Source: Naasia sp. SYSU D00057 (GTDB taxonomy: Bacteria > Actinomycetota > Actinomycetes > Actinomycetales > Microbacteriaceae). Taken from it: a DNA stretch of 64,000 bases. The notes under the pieces were generated by a model. The model did not search any database and was not told the DNA's origin. It saw only the letters and a list, made by a program, of their open reading frames with translations. The stretch is from NCBI RefSeq assembly GCF_017916505.1, contig NZ_JAFMSZ010000001.1, positions 372,001 through 436,000 of the forward strand, read 5' to 3'. This document shows, piece after piece, positions 23,867 to 31,965 of this stretch (its first letter is position 1; every line of letters begins with the position of its first letter). Both the position numbers and the translations under genes were made by a program.

Positions 23867-24864
23867 GGGTGCTCTACGTCCTGGTGATGGCCGTCGTCTT
23901 CTCGGCTCTCATCGTGGGCGGCATCCTGCTGCTCCCCGTCAGCACGACGGAGCCCGCCGACGTCCGCTTCTGGCTCGGCTCCCTCGCGGTGTTCCTCGCC
24001 ACGGTGCCGGCGATCGCGCTCGGCGCCTTCGTGCAGTGGTGGCCGATCGAGCCCTGGCGACCCGCCGGTCGGCGTCCGCTGCTCCGGATGCTGATCCTCA
24101 GCGCGGCGGTCCAGCTCGTCGGAGCCGGCCTCGTCGTCTGGCTCGGCAGGACGGGCGGGCTGCCGCTCTCGGAGTCGCTCACCTTCGTCGGGGTCGTGGC
24201 GGCGGCGAGCGGCCTCAGCTTCGTCGCGGCGCGGGCCATCCGCCGGCGGGAGGCGCTGCGCCCCGCCGGCCCGCCCGCCGCCTGGACGCGCGAGGTCGTC
24301 GAGCGCAAGGCGGGCGTCGTGCGGCTCTGGATCTTCTGGACCCTGATGCTCGCCGCCGCCGTGCTCACCGCCCTCGTCGTCACGGGGGTCCTCCCCGTCG
24401 ACCGCGAGCTCTGGCTCTTCGCCGCGATGGGCGCCTCGCTGGCCGCCCTCGCCGGCAGCGCCGCCTGCCTCTACGTCAGCTGGCCTCTCAACGCAGAGCT
24501 GCGAACCGCCCGCGGCGACCACCACAGCGACTTCTCCCGGATCAAGCGGGTCGTCACGGGGGGCAAGGACGAGCGGCTCTCCCCCGAGGGCCAGGTGCGC
24601 GCCATCCGCTGGGCGCGGGTGCTGACGACGTACCTGCCGTTCCAGATCGGGTACCTCACCCTCCTCTACGTGGCCCTGCTGCTCCAGCAGCTGCCCCCGG
24701 CGCTCGTTCCCGGTGGCGCGGACGGCCGGCCCCTCAACCTCGTGATCGCGGCGGCGCTGATCGTCGCCTACGCCGTCGTCCTCCCGGTGCTGGTGCGCCA
24801 GTGGCGGCGGGCGCGCAGGTACGCCGCGGAGCACGACGACGTGCTCGAGGAGAGCATCGCGTGA
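23863..24864 (+). CDS. Polytopic membrane protein of unknown function
   Basis: About 333 aa with roughly eight hydrophobic segments, for example VLYVLVMAVVFSALIVGGIL at the N-terminus and LVIAAALIVAYAVVLPVLV near the C-terminus. I do not recognise a family. A central charged stretch (GDHHSDFSRIKRVVTGGKD) is probably cytoplasmic. The start is uncertain: GTG at 23863 begins exactly at the hydrophobic segment, while an in-frame GTG at 23842 adds seven residues. It is 18 nt upstream of a second small membrane protein. Confidence 0.65.
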   Translation: MRVLYVLVMAVVFSALIVGGILLLPVSTTEPADVRFWLGSLAVFLATVPAIALGAFVQWWPIEPWRPAGRRPLLRMLILSAAVQLVGAGLVVWLGRTGGLPLSESLTFVGVVAAASGLSFVAARAIRRREALRPAGPPAAWTREVVERKAGVVRLWIFWTLMLAAAVLTALVVTGVLPVDRELWLFAAMGASLAALAGSAACLYVSWPLNAELRTARGDHHSDFSRIKRVVTGGKDERLSPEGQVRAIRWARVLTTYLPFQIGYLTLLYVALLLQQLPPALVPGGADGRPLNLVIAAALIVAYAVVLPVLVRQWRRARRYAAEHDDVLEESIA

Positions 24865-24882
24865 GAAGAAGGAGGCGCAACG

Positions 24883-25329
24883 GTGCGCACGCTGTACATC
24901 GCCGGACTGCTGATCCTGGACGCCGTCGTCCTGCTGCTCGGGGCGGGGGTGATGGCCTCGGCTGACCTCGACAAGGCGGGCACCGTCGGCGTGCTCGCCT
25001 CCGTGCCCACCCTCCTGCTCGCGCTGCCGCACCTCCCGGTCGCGCACGTCGAGCTGGGGGCGAGCGAGGAGCCCGAGAGCGCCCGGCAGCAGTCCCGGAG
25101 GGTGACGGCGCTGCTCGCCGCCGTCCTCACCGCCGCCGGAGGGGTCCCGCTGCTCACCGTCGCGGTGCTGACGCACGCCCACCTGGATCTGGCGGTCGCG
25201 GCGGTCGGGATCTCGGTCCTCGCGCTGCTCTACGCGCTCGGGCTCGGCGAGAAGGTGAGGGAGCGGGTGCAGGACCGCCGCGCCCACGCCCTCCTCCGCG
25301 CGGCCCAGTACCGCCGCCGCGGGGCCTGA
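24883..25329 (+). CDS. Small membrane protein of unknown function
   Basis: A 148-aa protein with four hydrophobic segments, the first MRTLYIAGLLILDAVVLLLG, and a basic C-terminus (QDRRAHALLRAAQYRRR). GTG at 24883 with a strong GAAGGAGG site. Probably an operon with, and a partner of, the preceding membrane protein. No family recognised. Confidence 0.65.
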   Translation: MRTLYIAGLLILDAVVLLLGAGVMASADLDKAGTVGVLASVPTLLLALPHLPVAHVELGASEEPESARQQSRRVTALLAAVLTAAGGVPLLTVAVLTHAHLDLAVAAVGISVLALLYALGLGEKVRERVQDRRAHALLRAAQYRRRGA

Positions 25330-25357
25330 TCCGCCGCGGGCGACCAACTGGAGTGCG

Positions 25358-26335
25358 TCAGTAGCCGACCGGGCGGTGGGGCACGTAGTGCTTCTCGAGC
25401 CGGTCCAGCTCCTCGCGCGTCAGCTCCAGCTCGACCGCGGTGACCGCGTCGTCGAGGTGGCCGGGCTTGGTGGCGCCGACGATCGGCGCCGTCACGGCGG
25501 GCTGGGCCAGGACCCACGCGAGGGCCACCTGGGCGCGCGGCACCCCGCGCTCCGCTGCGACCTCGGCGACCGCCTGCGCGACGCGGCGGTCGGCGTCCTC
25601 TGCCTGCGTGTAGAGGGTGCGGCCGAAGTCGTCGCCGCTCGTGCGGGGCGTCTCGGCGTCCCAGTCGCGGGTGAGGCGGCCGCGGGCGAGCGGGCTCCAC
25701 GGCATGACGCCGACGCCCTGGTCCCGGCAAAACGGGAGCATCTCCCGCTCCTCCTCGCGCATGATGAGGCTGTACTGCGGCTGCATCGACACGAAGCGGG
25801 TCCAGCCGTTGAGGTCGGCGACGTACTGCGCCTGAGCGAACTGCCACGCCGCCATCGACGACGCGCCGAGGTAGCGGACCTTGCCCGTCCGCACCACGTC
25901 GTGCAGCGCCTCCATCGTCTCCTCGATGGGCACCTCCGGGTCGTACCGGTGGATCTGGTAGAGGTCGATGTAGTCGGTGCGCAGCCGGCGGAGGCTGTCG
26001 TCGACCTGGGTGAGGATCGCGCCGCGGGAGAGCCCACTGCCGTTCGGACCGGGACCCATCCGCCCGTGCACCTTCGTCGCGATCACGAGCTCCTCGCGGC
26101 GCGCGAACTCGGGCAGGAGGCGGCCGAGGTAGTCCTCGCTGCTGCCCGCCGAGTAGACGTTCGCCGTGTCGAAGGTCGTGATGCCCGCCTCGATGGCCTG
26201 GCGGAGGAACGGACGGGTGCTGTCGAAGTCGAGCGTCCACGGATGCGAACCCTGGCCCGGCTCGCCGTAGCTCATGCAGCCGAGCACCACCCTCGACACC
26301 CGCAGACCGGAGTCCCCCAACCGCGCGTACTGCAT
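25358..26335 (-). CDS. Aldo/keto reductase
   Basis: A 325-aa NADPH-dependent (alpha/beta)8-barrel oxidoreductase beginning MQYARLGDSGLRVSRVVLGCM. The Asp and Tyr of the tetrad lie in TFDTANVYSAGSSEDYLG and the catalytic Lys in IATKVHG. Later parts read YIDLYQIHRYDPEVP and PIVGATKPGHLDDAV, as in the YajO/YhdN-like group. It reduces aldehydes or ketones; the substrate is unknown. It diverges from the SIR2 gene by 103 nt. Confidence 0.9.
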   Translation of the reverse strand: MQYARLGDSGLRVSRVVLGCMSYGEPGQGSHPWTLDFDSTRPFLRQAIEAGITTFDTANVYSAGSSEDYLGRLLPEFARREELVIATKVHGRMGPGPNGSGLSRGAILTQVDDSLRRLRTDYIDLYQIHRYDPEVPIEETMEALHDVVRTGKVRYLGASSMAAWQFAQAQYVADLNGWTRFVSMQPQYSLIMREEEREMLPFCRDQGVGVMPWSPLARGRLTRDWDAETPRTSGDDFGRTLYTQAEDADRRVAQAVAEVAAERGVPRAQVALAWVLAQPAVTAPIVGATKPGHLDDAVTAVELELTREELDRLEKHYVPHRPVGY

Positions 26336-26438
26336 GCCGGCCCCTTCCGCCTCGACCGGCGTCAGCCTAGACCGAAGGGTTCCGGGGGCTCGGGGCAAGC
26401 CCGCGCGGGCGCCCCCGCGGGAGGGCGAGAATCGGAGC

Positions 26439-28019
26439 ATGACCACGACGTCCCACCTGTTCGTCGTGCGGGGCAACATCGAGCACCTCGCCTGCGACGC
26501 CTGGCTCCTCCCGACCGATGCACGCGCGCAGGTCACCGAGGCGTGGCGCACCGTGCTCCCCGACCTCTCCGAGCGCCTGCAACAGACGGACCTCGACGAC
26601 CTGACCGAGGGCCGCTCCCTCGTGGCCGAGCTGGCCGGCAGCGACGGACGGCCCTCCCCCGTCCTCACCGTCGGGCCCTTCGAGGCGATCCGCTCCCCCG
26701 ACGAGCTGCGGCCCGCCGTGCGGGCCTTCCTCGAGCTCGGCGCTGCGATCGCCGAGCGGAAACGATCCCAGGGGCTCGGCACCGCCCGGTACCGGCCCGT
26801 GCCCCTCCTCGCCCTGCCGTTCTTCGGCTCACGCGGCGGCGGCGGGAGCCTCACCCAGGGGTCCCTGCTCACCACCCTGCTCGACGAGGCCACGCAGACG
26901 GCGGGCCGGCTCGGCGCTGACGTCGTGCTCGTCCTCTCCGACGAGCCCGCCTACGCCCTCGCCCAGCAGCTGCGCCGCGGACGCGGGGACGCCTGGGACT
27001 GCCTCGCGCCCGGGCTGCTCAAGGAGGCGCAGCGCCTCGCCGCCGAGGCGCGGGACAACCGCCTGGTGCCCTTCATGGGTGCGGGCGTCAGCGTCACCGC
27101 CGGCGCGCCCAACTGGCCGGGGCTCATCGAGCGCCTCGCCGACGCGGTGCCGCTCGAGGAGTCCGAGCGCGCGAGCCTGCTCAGCCCCCGTCGCGACGCG
27201 CGCGACCAGGCCGCCTTCCTGCGGGCGGCGTTCCTCCGGGCCCCGGTCACCGAGGACGAGGACGGCGGGTTCGCGGCGGCGATCATCGATGCGGTGAGCG
27301 TCCGCCGCTACGGGCTCGCACCGGCGCTGCTCGCCTCGCTCCGCGCCGAGCAGGCCATCACCCTCAACTACGACGAGCTGTTCGAGCGGGCCGCCGCGGA
27401 CGCCGGCCTCCCCCGCACCGTTCTGCCGGGGGACGGCGCCCCGGGGCCGCGCTGGCTCCTCAAGCTGCACGGCACCATCACCGACCGGTCGAGCATCGTG
27501 CTCACCCGGGACGACTACATCGGCTTCCACGCCGAGCGGGCCGCCTACAGCGCCCTCGTCGCCGCGACGATGATGACCCGGCACCTGCTCTTCGTGGGCT
27601 TCGGGCTCGCCGACGACCACTTCCACGAGATCGTGCACGACGTCCGCCGCGCGAGCGGCGAGCCGGGCATCTCGAAGATCGGCACCGTCCTCACCCTTCG
27701 CGACGATCCGCTGGAGGAGACGATCTGGCGGGACGACCTCCGCTTCGTGCGCGCGGAGACGACGGGCGAGCCGTCGCAGCACTCGTCGTCGCGGGCCCTC
27801 GAGGTGTTCCTCGACGCGGTGATGGCGTTCGCCACCGACCGGCACCCGTACCTCCTGGCCGAGGGCTTCGAGGACGGCCTCCACGAGGAGGAGCTGGTCC
27901 TGCGGAGCGAGCTCATGCGGCTGCACGAGCGGATCGGCGACGGCCCGCGGCGCACCTCGTCCTGGAGCCACATCGGGCAGACCCTGCGCGAGCTCGGCCT
28001 CGGCCACCGGGCCGACTGA
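26439..28019 (+). CDS. Macro-like / SIR2 fusion protein, candidate NAD+-consuming defence effector
   Basis: A 526-aa two-domain protein. Residues about 6-175 look like a divergent macro (ADP-ribose-binding) domain: LFVVRGNIEHLACDAWLLPTD parallels the macro start, and LALPFFGSRGGGGSLTQGSL parallels its glycine-rich loop. Residues about 205-480 are a SIR2 domain with GAGVSVTAGAPNW (214-226), TLNYDELFE (N310, D312), KLHG (H344) and GFGLADD (387-393), so the NAD-handling residues seem intact. SIR2 domains of this type deplete NAD+ in several anti-phage systems (Thoeris ThsA, DSR). No TIR gene is adjacent. ATG at 26439 preceded by a purine-rich ATCGGAGC. Defence role is inference. Confidence 0.78.
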   Translation: MTTTSHLFVVRGNIEHLACDAWLLPTDARAQVTEAWRTVLPDLSERLQQTDLDDLTEGRSLVAELAGSDGRPSPVLTVGPFEAIRSPDELRPAVRAFLELGAAIAERKRSQGLGTARYRPVPLLALPFFGSRGGGGSLTQGSLLTTLLDEATQTAGRLGADVVLVLSDEPAYALAQQLRRGRGDAWDCLAPGLLKEAQRLAAEARDNRLVPFMGAGVSVTAGAPNWPGLIERLADAVPLEESERASLLSPRRDARDQAAFLRAAFLRAPVTEDEDGGFAAAIIDAVSVRRYGLAPALLASLRAEQAITLNYDELFERAAADAGLPRTVLPGDGAPGPRWLLKLHGTITDRSSIVLTRDDYIGFHAERAAYSALVAATMMTRHLLFVGFGLADDHFHEIVHDVRRASGEPGISKIGTVLTLRDDPLEETIWRDDLRFVRAETTGEPSQHSSSRALEVFLDAVMAFATDRHPYLLAEGFEDGLHEEELVLRSELMRLHERIGDGPRRTSSWSHIGQTLRELGLGHRAD

Positions 28020-28028
28020 GCGCGGCGG

Positions 28029-28907
28029 TCAATACAGGAAGATCGGCAGGAAGTCCGGGTTGTGGGCGTGCACGAGCACGAGGAAGACGAACAGGTCGAA
28101 CAGCAGGTGCACGCTGACGACGTACGGCAGTGACCGGGTCCGGGTGAACAGGAACGCCTGCACGATCGCGAACGGGATCGTCAGGAGCGGCCCCCACTCC
28201 CGGTAGCCGAGCTCCCACAGGAACGAGACGAAGATGATCGCCTGCACGGGGATGGCGTGCCAGTCGGGCAGATGCCGGCGCAGCAGGGTGAACACGGTGC
28301 AGATGAAGAACAGCTCGTCCCAGATCCCGACCACGTTGACGCCGACGAAGAGCCGGGCGATCTCGTCCGGGGCCTCGACGGAGGGCCAGTTCCGGTACGC
28401 GCCCGAGTTGATGAAGTAGTTCGGCAGGATCAGCCAGGCGAGCACGACGGCGGCGACCAGCCACACCTTCTCGAGTGTCGTCCAGCGGTGTCCCTGCCGG
28501 ATCGGGAACTGGATCGTCCTCCGATGGAACACCCGGCGCTCCAGCAGCCACGGCACGAGCACGGAAAGGGTGAGGACCGTGCCGAAGAGCGCCATGTTCG
28601 GGTAGTCCAGGTTCGCCTCGACCGAGATGCTCGCGACGATGGCGAGCCCGATGGCGATGAGCAGCAGGTCCTGGAAGAGCTGGCGGCCGACCAGCAGCGC
28701 CGCGGCGACGCTGACGGCGAGCACGGCGCCGCCGCCGGCGATCGCCGCGAAACCGAAGGTCTGCCGGAACCCGAACAGCAGCACGGCGGACGCCGCGACG
28801 CCGAGCGCCGGTGCGAGCGCCCAGGGGTTCCGCGGCGCCGTCCCGGCGTCCGCGGCCGGCGCAGGTGCGGGGGGAATCGACCGGGGAACCGCCGCGTCAC
28901 TCGCCAT
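28029..28907 (-). CDS. CPBP-like intramembrane protease family, degenerate motifs
   Basis: A 292-aa polytopic membrane protein with an Ala/Pro-rich N-terminus. The C-terminal half resembles the CPBP (Abi/CAAX protease-like) fold: WDELFFICTVFTLLRR stands where EExxxR is expected, and SVHLLFDLF fits the HxxxD/N third motif. The first glutamate pair has become DE, the Arg is absent and the second-motif His is not seen, so proteolysis is doubtful. Start 28907 chosen (MASDAAV); an in-frame ATG at 28943 overlaps the upstream regulator gene. Confidence 0.65.
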   Translation of the reverse strand: MASDAAVPRSIPPAPAPAADAGTAPRNPWALAPALGVAASAVLLFGFRQTFGFAAIAGGGAVLAVSVAAALLVGRQLFQDLLLIAIGLAIVASISVEANLDYPNMALFGTVLTLSVLVPWLLERRVFHRRTIQFPIRQGHRWTTLEKVWLVAAVVLAWLILPNYFINSGAYRNWPSVEAPDEIARLFVGVNVVGIWDELFFICTVFTLLRRHLPDWHAIPVQAIIFVSFLWELGYREWGPLLTIPFAIVQAFLFTRTRSLPYVVSVHLLFDLFVFLVLVHAHNPDFLPIFLY

Positions 28908-28911
28908 GCCC

Positions 28912-29385
28912 TCAGCCTGCCAGGGCGGCACCCTCTCGCGCATCGGCTGCCGCCCCCGCCCGCTCGACGGCGGCGAGCAGGGCGGTCAGCCGGTCGCGGA
29001 CCTCCTCGAGCTCGCCGACCGGGACGCCGAGCCGCTCGACGATGCGCCCGGGCACCGCCTCCGCCTGCTTCCGGAGCGCTCGTCCGCGGTCGGTGAGCGT
29101 GACGTCGAGGGCGCGCTCGTCGGCGGCGTTGCGGACGCGCGTGACGAGGCCGGCCGCCTCCAGCCGCTTGAGCAGCGGACTGAGCGTCGCGGGCTCGAGC
29201 AGCAGGGTGTCCGCGATGTCGCGCACGCGGCGGGGGCTGCGCTCCCAGAGCGCGAGCATCACGAGGTACTGGGGGTGCGTGAGACCGAGCGGCTCGAGGA
29301 CGGGGCGGTACAGGCCGATGACGGAGCGGCTGGCCGCGGCGAGGGCGAAGCAGACCTGACGATCGAGGGCGAGCGGATCCTGCAT
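28912..29385 (-). CDS. MarR family regulator, OhrR type
   Basis: A 157-aa winged-helix repressor. The N-terminus MQDPLALDRQVCFALAAASR places a cysteine (C12) exactly where OhrR proteins have their peroxide-sensing Cys, and LGLTHPQYLVMLALWE and LLEPATLSPLLKRLEAAGLV are typical for the group. It should sense organic hydroperoxides by Cys oxidation. No ohr gene is in the window. It diverges from a small zinc-ribbon-like gene, with AT-rich DNA between that could hold its operator, and ends 4 nt before the CPBP-like gene. Confidence 0.85.
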   Translation of the reverse strand: MQDPLALDRQVCFALAAASRSVIGLYRPVLEPLGLTHPQYLVMLALWERSPRRVRDIADTLLLEPATLSPLLKRLEAAGLVTRVRNAADERALDVTLTDRGRALRKQAEAVPGRIVERLGVPVGELEEVRDRLTALLAAVERAGAAADAREGAALAG

Positions 29386-29402
29386 GCGTCCAGAATAGCG
29401 AG

Positions 29403-29408
29403 TACACT
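29403..29408 (+). promoter_or_regulatory. -10 box TACACT for a leaderless transcript
   Basis: TACACT lies 8 nt upstream of the GTG of the small protein at 29417, too close for a ribosome site. The AT-rich block 29393-29417 between this gene and the OhrR-type regulator is the likely operator region. Confidence 0.5.
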
Positions 29409-29416
29409 AATCAATC

Positions 29417-29656
29417 GTGGACAAATCAGTTCGGATCAACCCGTACAAGGGCCTGCCCGGCTTCTGGAACCACTTCAACGCGCTCGTCTACAACTTCACG
29501 GGGCCGGCGCAGGTCGGCATCGGCGTCGGCCGCACCGAGCACCCCTACGTGCCGCCGGAGAACCCCGTCTGCCCACTGTGCTCGAAGCCCATGGCGGAGC
29601 ACCGCGTCGTCCGCGGCACCGCCACCGTCCCCACGCGGGTGCACTGCCCCGTCTGA
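29417..29656 (+). CDS. Small protein with Cys-x2-Cys, unknown function
   Basis: A 79-aa protein starting VDKSVRINPYKGLPGFW with PVCPLCSKPMAEHR and a terminal VHCPV, so a CxxC...H...C set that could bind zinc. The gene has a GTG start directly after a -10 box and diverges from the OhrR-type regulator, making it a plausible target of that repressor. No family recognised. Confidence 0.68.
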   Translation: MDKSVRINPYKGLPGFWNHFNALVYNFTGPAQVGIGVGRTEHPYVPPENPVCPLCSKPMAEHRVVRGTATVPTRVHCPV

Positions 29657-29665
29657 TCCACCTTT

Positions 29666-29727
29666 CCTGCAACCGAACGGCCGCCTCGCAGCGGCACGCG
29701 GTTGCACAACAGTCGTCCGGTTGCAGG
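29666..29727. repeat. Inverted repeat with CGGTTGCAGG arms
   Basis: CCTGCAACCG (29666-29675) and its exact complement (29718-29727), with a third GCGGTTGCAC copy at 29697-29706, between convergent genes. The layout recalls family B but the arms point the other way, so it is kept separate. Confidence 0.55.
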
Positions 29728-29744
29728 CGACCGGCGCGCCGGGG

Positions 29745-30770
29745 TCAGCGGCCGGGCAGTGAGGGCGCGATGTCCTCGACGATCGCCTCGAGCAGGCGGG
29801 CGTTGAAGTCGACGCCGAGCTGGTTCGGCACCGTCACGAGCACGGTGTCCGCCTCGCGGACCGCCGCATCCTGGGCGAGCTCCCGTGCGATCGCGTCCGG
29901 CTCGCCGATGTAGCTGCGGCCGAAGCGCGCGAGGCCGCCGTCGAGGTACCCGACCGTGTCGCTCGAGTCCTCCTCCGCTCGGGCACCGAAGTAGAGGCGC
30001 GTCTCGTCGTCGATGAGGGGCAGGATGCTGCGGCTCACCGAGACGCGGGGCTCCCGCTCGCAGCCGGCCGTCTTCCACGCTTCCCGGAACATGCGGATCT
30101 GCTCAGCCTGCAACTGGTCGAAGGGGACGCCGGTGTCCTCGGTGAGCAGCGTCGAACTCATCAGGTTGAGGCCCTGCTCTGCCGTCCAGACGGCCGTCGC
30201 GCGGGTGCCGGCGCCCCACCAGATGCGGTCGGCGAGGCCGGGCGACTGCGGCTCGATGGCGAGCGCGCCCGTGCGGCCCCCGGTCATCTGCGGGTTCGCG
30301 TTCGCCACGCCCGCGCCCTGGATCGCCGCGAGGAACAGGGCGGCGTGCTCCCGCGCCATGTCGGCGTCGGTGCTGCCCTCCCCCGGCACGTAGCCGAACG
30401 ACTCGTAGCCGTGCAGCGCGGTCTCGGGTGAGCCGCGGGAGATGCCGAGCTGCAGTCGACCGCCGCTGAGCAGGTCGGTGGCCGCCGCCTCTTCCGCCGC
30501 GTAGAGGGGGTTCTCGTATCGGAAGTCGATGACGCCCGTGCCCAGCTCGATGCGCGACGTGCGCGCGGCCATGGCGGCGAGCAGCGGGAACGGCGACGCG
30601 AGCTGCGGCGCGAAGTGGTGCACGCGGACGTAGGCGCCGTCGGCGCCGAGCTCCTCCGCGGCCACTGCGAGCTCGACGGTCTGCAGCAGCGCGTCCGCCG
30701 CGGTGCGCACCACCGACCCGCGGACCGGCTGGTAACGCCCGAACGAGAGGAACCCGATGCGCTTCGTCAC
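29745..30770 (-). CDS. LLM class flavin-dependent oxidoreductase
   Basis: A 341-aa luciferase-like monooxygenase/F420 family protein. It reads IGFLSFGRYQPV at the N-terminus, ADGAYVRVHHFAPQLASPF, IELGTGVIDFRYENP and LQLGISRGSPETALHG, typical of the bacterial luciferase-like group that uses FMN or F420. Substrate unknown. GTG start at 30770 with a weak ribosome site. Confidence 0.88.
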   Translation of the reverse strand: MTKRIGFLSFGRYQPVRGSVVRTAADALLQTVELAVAAEELGADGAYVRVHHFAPQLASPFPLLAAMAARTSRIELGTGVIDFRYENPLYAAEEAAATDLLSGGRLQLGISRGSPETALHGYESFGYVPGEGSTDADMAREHAALFLAAIQGAGVANANPQMTGGRTGALAIEPQSPGLADRIWWGAGTRATAVWTAEQGLNLMSSTLLTEDTGVPFDQLQAEQIRMFREAWKTAGCEREPRVSVSRSILPLIDDETRLYFGARAEEDSSDTVGYLDGGLARFGRSYIGEPDAIARELAQDAAVREADTVLVTVPNQLGVDFNARLLEAIVEDIAPSLPGR

Positions 30771-30854
30771 TTCCGGGTCAGCACGCGCGCCGTCACCGCT
30801 ATTCCCGAACCCGCCCGCGGCGCTGCGGCTGCGGTGTGCGGTCGCGCCCGTATC

Positions 30855-30955
30855 GGCTCAACAGGAACGGAAGGGATTCAGCAGGCAGAACCGGCCCGGT
30901 TATGCCTGCTTAGCGCTCCCGGCACCTGCTGAACGCACTCGGCACCTGCTGAGCC
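30855..30955. repeat. Family B intergenic element, copy 3
   Basis: Outer arms GGCTCAACAGG (30855-30865) and CCTGCTGAGCC (30945-30955) pair with one G-T-compatible mismatch. Inside are TTCAGCAGGCAGAA, TTATGCCTGCTTAG and another GGCACCTGCTGAA. This copy mixes the CAACAGG and CAGCAGG cores. Confidence 0.7.
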
Positions 30956-30993
30956 CAGGGGCCACAGCGGGCGGGCGGGGGCCGTCGAAGGCC

Positions 30994-31028
30994 GAAGCCC
31001 CGCCCCAGACGAACCGGGACGGGGCTTC
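30994..31028 (-). terminator. Stem-loop terminator
   Basis: GAAGCCCCG (30994-31002) and CGGGGCTTC (31020-31028), 17-nt loop, 19 nt past the stop of the leftward Rho-N-like gene. Confidence 0.6.
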
Positions 31029-31046
31029 TCTGCGGATTCGCTCTCG

Positions 31047-31700
31047 CTACGCCTGGGGGCCGGCGAGCGAGCCGAGCAGCTGGGCCTTCGACATCGACGA
31101 GTAGCCGCGGACACCGCGCTCCTTGGCGAGGGCGCGCAGCTGGGCGACCGTCCACGAGCTGTCGGGACCGTTCTCGCTGACGGAGGGGGCGACGAATGGG
31201 GCGTCCGCCGCCTGAGCCGGGGCACTGTCCTCGAGCGCCGGGTCCTCTGCGGCGACCGGCTTCGGCGCCTTCTTCTTCGCGGCGGGCTTGCGGATCGCCT
31301 TCGCGGCCTCGGGGCTCGCCACCTCGAGCGGCTCGGAGACGGGCTCGGCCTCGGGTGCGACCTCGGCGGCGGGCGCGGAGTTCTCGGCCGGGGCTGCCTC
31401 TGCGGTGACCTCCTCAGCGGCAGGCTGCTCGGCGGCAGGCTGCTCGGCGGCAGGCGCCTCGGTCACGGTCTCCTCGACGCCCGGAGCCTCCGTCGTCGCC
31501 GTCGCAACGACCGGCGGCTCCGGTACAGGCGCGGGAGCGACCTCGCCCGCGGGCGCCTCGTCGACGGAGGTCTGGAGCTCGGCGGGCGCCGGCGTGGCGG
31601 CGTCCTGGGCGCGGCGGCGGCCGGCCACCTTCTTCCAGGCCCCCTTGAGCGAGGCGAGCACGCCCGTCTTCGGCCCACCGTCCTGAATGTTCGCGGCCAC
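31047..31700 (-). CDS. Ala/Pro/Glu-rich protein with C-terminal Rho-N-like domain
   Basis: A 217-aa low-complexity protein. The first about 25 residues are basic (LASLKGAWKKVAGRRR), the middle 130 are Ala/Pro/Glu repeats including duplicated AAEQPAAEQPAAEE, then a basic AKKKAPKP patch, and the C-terminus SWTVAQLRALAKERGVRGYSSMSKAQLLGSL is a Rho N-terminal/SAP-like motif expected to bind nucleic acid. The GTG at 31700 has GAAAGGGG upstream; an ATG at 31739 is possible but lacks a site. Function unknown. Confidence 0.7.
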   Translation of the reverse strand: MAANIQDGGPKTGVLASLKGAWKKVAGRRRAQDAATPAPAELQTSVDEAPAGEVAPAPVPEPPVVATATTEAPGVEETVTEAPAAEQPAAEQPAAEEVTAEAAPAENSAPAAEVAPEAEPVSEPLEVASPEAAKAIRKPAAKKKAPKPVAAEDPALEDSAPAQAADAPFVAPSVSENGPDSSWTVAQLRALAKERGVRGYSSMSKAQLLGSLAGPQA

Positions 31701-31965
31701 GATTCCCCTTTCGAAGTCGACGACCATTGTGCCTTTCACGGCTGATCTTCAGCGGAAGAGGGACGGCCATGTCGCGGAAACCGCGGAACTTCGGGGGCAG
31801 ACGGCGGACGAGCTCGAGGCGACGGCGACCGCGCTGGAGGCGCTAGGGCTCCCGGTTCGCGCGCTCCGTGCGGGCCTCCGCGCGCGACCTGCGCCCCGCC
31901 GGCTGAGCTATGTCGGAGGCCGCGGGTAGCGTTCCTGGAGCACCGCGAGGAAGGAGGCGATCCGG

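Noticed and set aside
26439-28019. A complete Thoeris system
   Set aside because: No TIR-domain (ThsB-like) gene is present nearby and the domain order is reversed compared with ThsA.
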